From positions 1 through 8,068 of the forward strand of contig JAEZBH010000115.1 of NCBI GenBank assembly GCA_023427285.1: a stretch of DNA of 8,068 bases, in the 5' to 3' direction. The stretch is from Pseudomonadota bacterium (lineage in GTDB: Bacteria; Pseudomonadota; Alphaproteobacteria; Sphingomonadales; Sphingomonadaceae). Within the stretch, counting starts at the first letter, position 1, and each line of letters opens with the position of its first letter. Positions 6,514 through 8,068 of this stretch are shown here, in pieces. Below the pieces are notes generated by a model, which did not search any database, was not told where the DNA came from, and saw only the letters and a list, made by a program, of their open reading frames with translations. Both the position numbers and the translations under genes were made by a program.

Positions 6514-6527
6514 TTTGCGCAAATTTA
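6510..6527. promoter_or_regulatory. Near-perfect 18-bp palindrome, candidate operator
   Basis: TAATTTTGCGCAAATTTA is an inverted repeat with one mismatched pair; its core TTTGCGCAAA is perfect. It overlaps the candidate -10 and covers the predicted transcription start, the classical place for a repressor. A related TTGCGTAAA lies at 6491-6499, 24 bases upstream of the core TTGCGCAAA at 6515-6523. The central CG is reminiscent of LacI-family operators, but the regulator is not in the window. Confidence 0.45.
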
Positions 6528-6532
6528 GATAT

Positions 6533-6554
6533 TTGGACCAGAATGATTGGACCA
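6533..6554 (+). repeat. Tandem TTGGACCA repeat in the ferredoxin reductase leader
   Basis: The 8-base word TTGGACCA occurs exactly at 6533-6540 and again at 6547-6554, a 14-base period. Each copy is itself a small inverted repeat (TGG-A-CCA). With the palindrome just upstream it suggests a regulated control region, although no known regulator can be named. Confidence 0.4.
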
Positions 6555-6635
6555 CTGCTACCCAAGGCGCGGCAGCAGGCTTAACTGGTGAGAATGGACC
6601 CTGCGGCTCCGGCCTCAGGACGGGGGGAGATATTC

Positions 6636-7871
6636 ATGGCAGTAGTAGAGCGTGACGTACTGATTGTGGGCGGTGGCCATGCCGGTGCAATGGCCGCCAT
6701 TGGCCTGCGCCAGAACGGGTTTACCGGATCGATCGCAATGGTGGGCGATGAAGCCGCCCTGCCCTATGAGCGCCCCCCGCTCTCCAAGGCTTATCTCAAC
6801 GGCTCGCTGGAGCAGCACCGGCTGTATTTGCGCAAGGCCGAGTTCTGGCAGGAGCGCGATATCGACGTGCGCCTCTCCACCAGCGTCACCCGTCTGGATG
6901 CGCAAGACCGCACCGCCACACTGTCGAGCGGCGAGACCGTGCGCTTTACCTGGTGCATCCTTGCCACGGGCGGTCGCGCCCGTCCGCTGCCGGTTCCGGG
7001 TGCCGACCTTGCAGGCGTGCATTATCTGCGCACGCTGGCGGACGTGGATGGCATTCGCGCCTCCCTGACCCCCGGCGCACGCCTTGCCGTCGTCGGCGGC
7101 GGCTACATCGGTCTGGAAGTCGCGGCCTCGGCCCGCAAGCTCGGCCATGAGGTGACCCTCATCGAAGCGCTGGACCGGGTGCTTGCCCGCGTCACCAGCC
7201 CGGTCGTCTCCCGCTTCTTCGAGAGCAAGCACACCGCCGAGGGCGTCAACATCCTGCTCAACACCGGCGTCACCGCCATCGAGGGCGAAGGCCGCGTCTC
7301 CGGCGTGCGCCTGTCCACGGGCGAAGTGGTTGCGGCCGATGCGGTCGTTGTCGGCATCGGCATTATCCCGAATTGCGAACTGGCGATCGAGACCGGCCTT
7401 GCCTGCGACAACGGCATCGTCGTTGACGAACTGTGCCGCACCGCCAATCCCAACATCTTCGCCATTGGCGACGTTGCCCGCCATCCCAACGTGTTCGCCC
7501 CCGGCCCGCTGCGGCTGGAATCGGTGCCGAACGCGGTCGATCAGGCCAAGACGGTCGTCGGCGTCATCACCGGCAATCCGGTGGCTTACGCTGATCTGCC
7601 GTGGTTCTGGTCCGACCAGTACGACATTAAGCTGCAAAGCGCGGGCCTTGCCATCGATTACGACGATATCGTGGTGCGCGGCTCGCCCGAGGCCTCGCCG
7701 TTCTCGGTCTGCTACCTGCGCAACGGCACCCTCATCGCCATCGATTGCATCAACAGCATCAAGGACTTCATGGCAGCCAAGAAGCTGATCGCCGCGCGCG
7801 CCGCGCCCGATCGCGCCCAGCTTGCCGACCAGAGCATCGCACTGAAGGACCTGATGGCCGTCGCTGCTTGA
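6636..7871 (+). CDS. NADH-dependent ferredoxin reductase (class I oxygenase/P450 type flavoprotein)
   Basis: The 411-residue flavoprotein passes electrons from NADH through FAD to a [2Fe-2S] ferredoxin that serves a P450 or ring-hydroxylating oxygenase. It belongs with putidaredoxin reductase, rhodocoxin reductase and BphA4. The FAD motif VGGGHAG is at 11-17, YERPPLSK at 44-51, ATGGRARPL at 110-118, the NAD motif VGGGYIGLE at 153-161, and the second FAD motif IGDVARH at 277-283. The acidic Glu177 at the end of the second NAD strand (TLIEA) favours NADH over NADPH. SVPNAVDQAK (296-305) and the C-terminal domain from about 322 (PWFWSDQYDIKLQ) complete the Reductase_C architecture. No redox-active CxxC is present, so it is not a disulfide reductase. 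ATG at 6636 has GGGGGAG 6-8 bases upstream; the earlier in-frame GTG at 6588 does not. No ferredoxin, P450 or oxygenase gene lies next to it here, so its partner must be encoded elsewhere. Confidence 0.93.
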   Translation: MAVVERDVLIVGGGHAGAMAAIGLRQNGFTGSIAMVGDEAALPYERPPLSKAYLNGSLEQHRLYLRKAEFWQERDIDVRLSTSVTRLDAQDRTATLSSGETVRFTWCILATGGRARPLPVPGADLAGVHYLRTLADVDGIRASLTPGARLAVVGGGYIGLEVAASARKLGHEVTLIEALDRVLARVTSPVVSRFFESKHTAEGVNILLNTGVTAIEGEGRVSGVRLSTGEVVAADAVVVGIGIIPNCELAIETGLACDNGIVVDELCRTANPNIFAIGDVARHPNVFAPGPLRLESVPNAVDQAKTVVGVITGNPVAYADLPWFWSDQYDIKLQSAGLAIDYDDIVVRGSPEASPFSVCYLRNGTLIAIDCINSIKDFMAAKKLIAARAAPDRAQLADQSIALKDLMAVAA

Positions 7872-7902
7872 TCGGCCCCACCGTTCAAGTAATTTGCAGT
7901 TT

Positions 7903-7926
7903 GCTGGCGGGACTGGCCCCGCCGGC
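7903..7926 (+). repeat. GC-rich hairpin downstream of the ferredoxin reductase gene
   Basis: GCTGGCGGG (7903-7911) and CCCGCCGGC (7918-7926) form a 9-bp stem with one T-G wobble around a 6-base loop. It lies 31 bases after the stop codon. No T-run follows directly; the T-run comes after the next hairpin. It may stabilise the 3' end or pause transcription. Confidence 0.5.
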
Positions 7927-7945
7927 ACCTCCCATTCGATTTACG

Positions 7946-7980
7946 GGGCCGTGCGTGGCGTGAAGGGCCCGCCTTTTTTT
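7946..7980 (+). terminator. Likely rho-independent terminator of the ferredoxin reductase gene
   Basis: GGGCC (7946-7950) pairs with GGCCC (7966-7970), and seven T follow at 7974-7980. An alternative short stem, GGCG (7957-7960) with CGCC (7970-7973), would abut the T-run directly. The stem is modest, but this is the only T-run of this kind after the gene, and it lies 75-109 bases past the stop codon. Confidence 0.55.
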
Positions 7981-8042
7981 GCTCGATTTTCTTGGACCCT
8001 GCGCGAGATGAAGGACGCGGCCCGATAAAATAACAGGGGGTC

Positions 8043-8067
8043 GCAGGGGGATTATAGATCCCCCTGC
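8043..8067. repeat. Perfect 10+5+10 inverted repeat at the right edge
   Basis: GCAGGGGGAT (8043-8052) and ATCCCCCTGC (8058-8067) are perfectly complementary around TATAG. An extra CAGGGGG at 8034-8040 lies exactly 10 bases before the copy at 8044-8050. It could be a terminator for a gene entering from the right on the minus strand (a loose T-rich TTATTTTAT follows on that strand), an operator, or part of a larger repeat. The window ends here, so this cannot be settled. Confidence 0.55.
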
Positions 8068-8068
8068 A

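Noticed and set aside
6615..7928. 437-codon open frame on the minus strand opposite the ferredoxin reductase
   Set aside because: It is longer than the real gene but its product is a jumble of Gly, Ala, Asp, Arg and His with no recognisable motif. Long antisense frames are expected opposite GC-rich genes, and the plus-strand protein has every family motif.
6595..8003. Exact 11-base repeat TGGACCCTGCG at 6595-6605 and 7993-8003, flanking the ferredoxin reductase gene
   Set aside because: Several 11-base matches are expected by chance in 8 kb of biased composition. There is no transposase and no change in base composition, so this is not evidence for a mobile unit.

Overview
The window is high-GC DNA (roughly 60% or more by eye) from an alphaproteobacterium, most likely of the order Sphingomonadales. 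The best clue is the 41-residue ribosomal protein L36 on the minus strand, which is the zinc-ligand-poor form and reads like the sphingomonad version of that protein. The order is an inference from family knowledge; no database search was run. Everything looks chromosomal and ordinary: no transposase, integrase, tRNA, rRNA, CRISPR array or phage gene was seen.

Layout. Positions 1-729 (minus strand) hold rpmJ followed two bases later by a HAD-superfamily phosphatase that runs off the left edge. A good TTGACA-17-TATCCG promoter lies upstream of rpmJ. From 966 to 1808 (plus) is a PPP-type metallophosphatase. It converges on, and overlaps by 45 bp, a two-gene minus-strand cluster, galE then pgi (4357 down to 1764). 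This pair links sugar nucleotides (UDP-glucose/UDP-galactose) with hexose-phosphate interconversion and probably feeds both central metabolism and surface polysaccharide.

After a divergent 280-bp intergenic region with several small palindromes comes a plus-strand pair: a DUF4136-like lipoprotein (4638-5252) and, 6 bp on, an M14 zinc carboxypeptidase of the cytosolic-carboxypeptidase type (5259-6404). A long imperfect hairpin lies just past the peptidase. A 231-bp control region follows, with a candidate promoter, an 18-bp near-palindrome over its -10 and start site, and a tandem 8-bp repeat. It precedes an NADH-type ferredoxin reductase with FAD, NAD and C-terminal reductase domains (6636-7871). 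Two hairpins, the second followed by seven T, close this gene. A perfect 10+5+10 inverted repeat sits at the right edge.

No clearly new biological system is visible. The items most worth checking are the control region of the ferredoxin reductase, the lipoprotein/M14 peptidase pair, the hairpin at 6419-6465 and the edge inverted repeat at 8043-8067.
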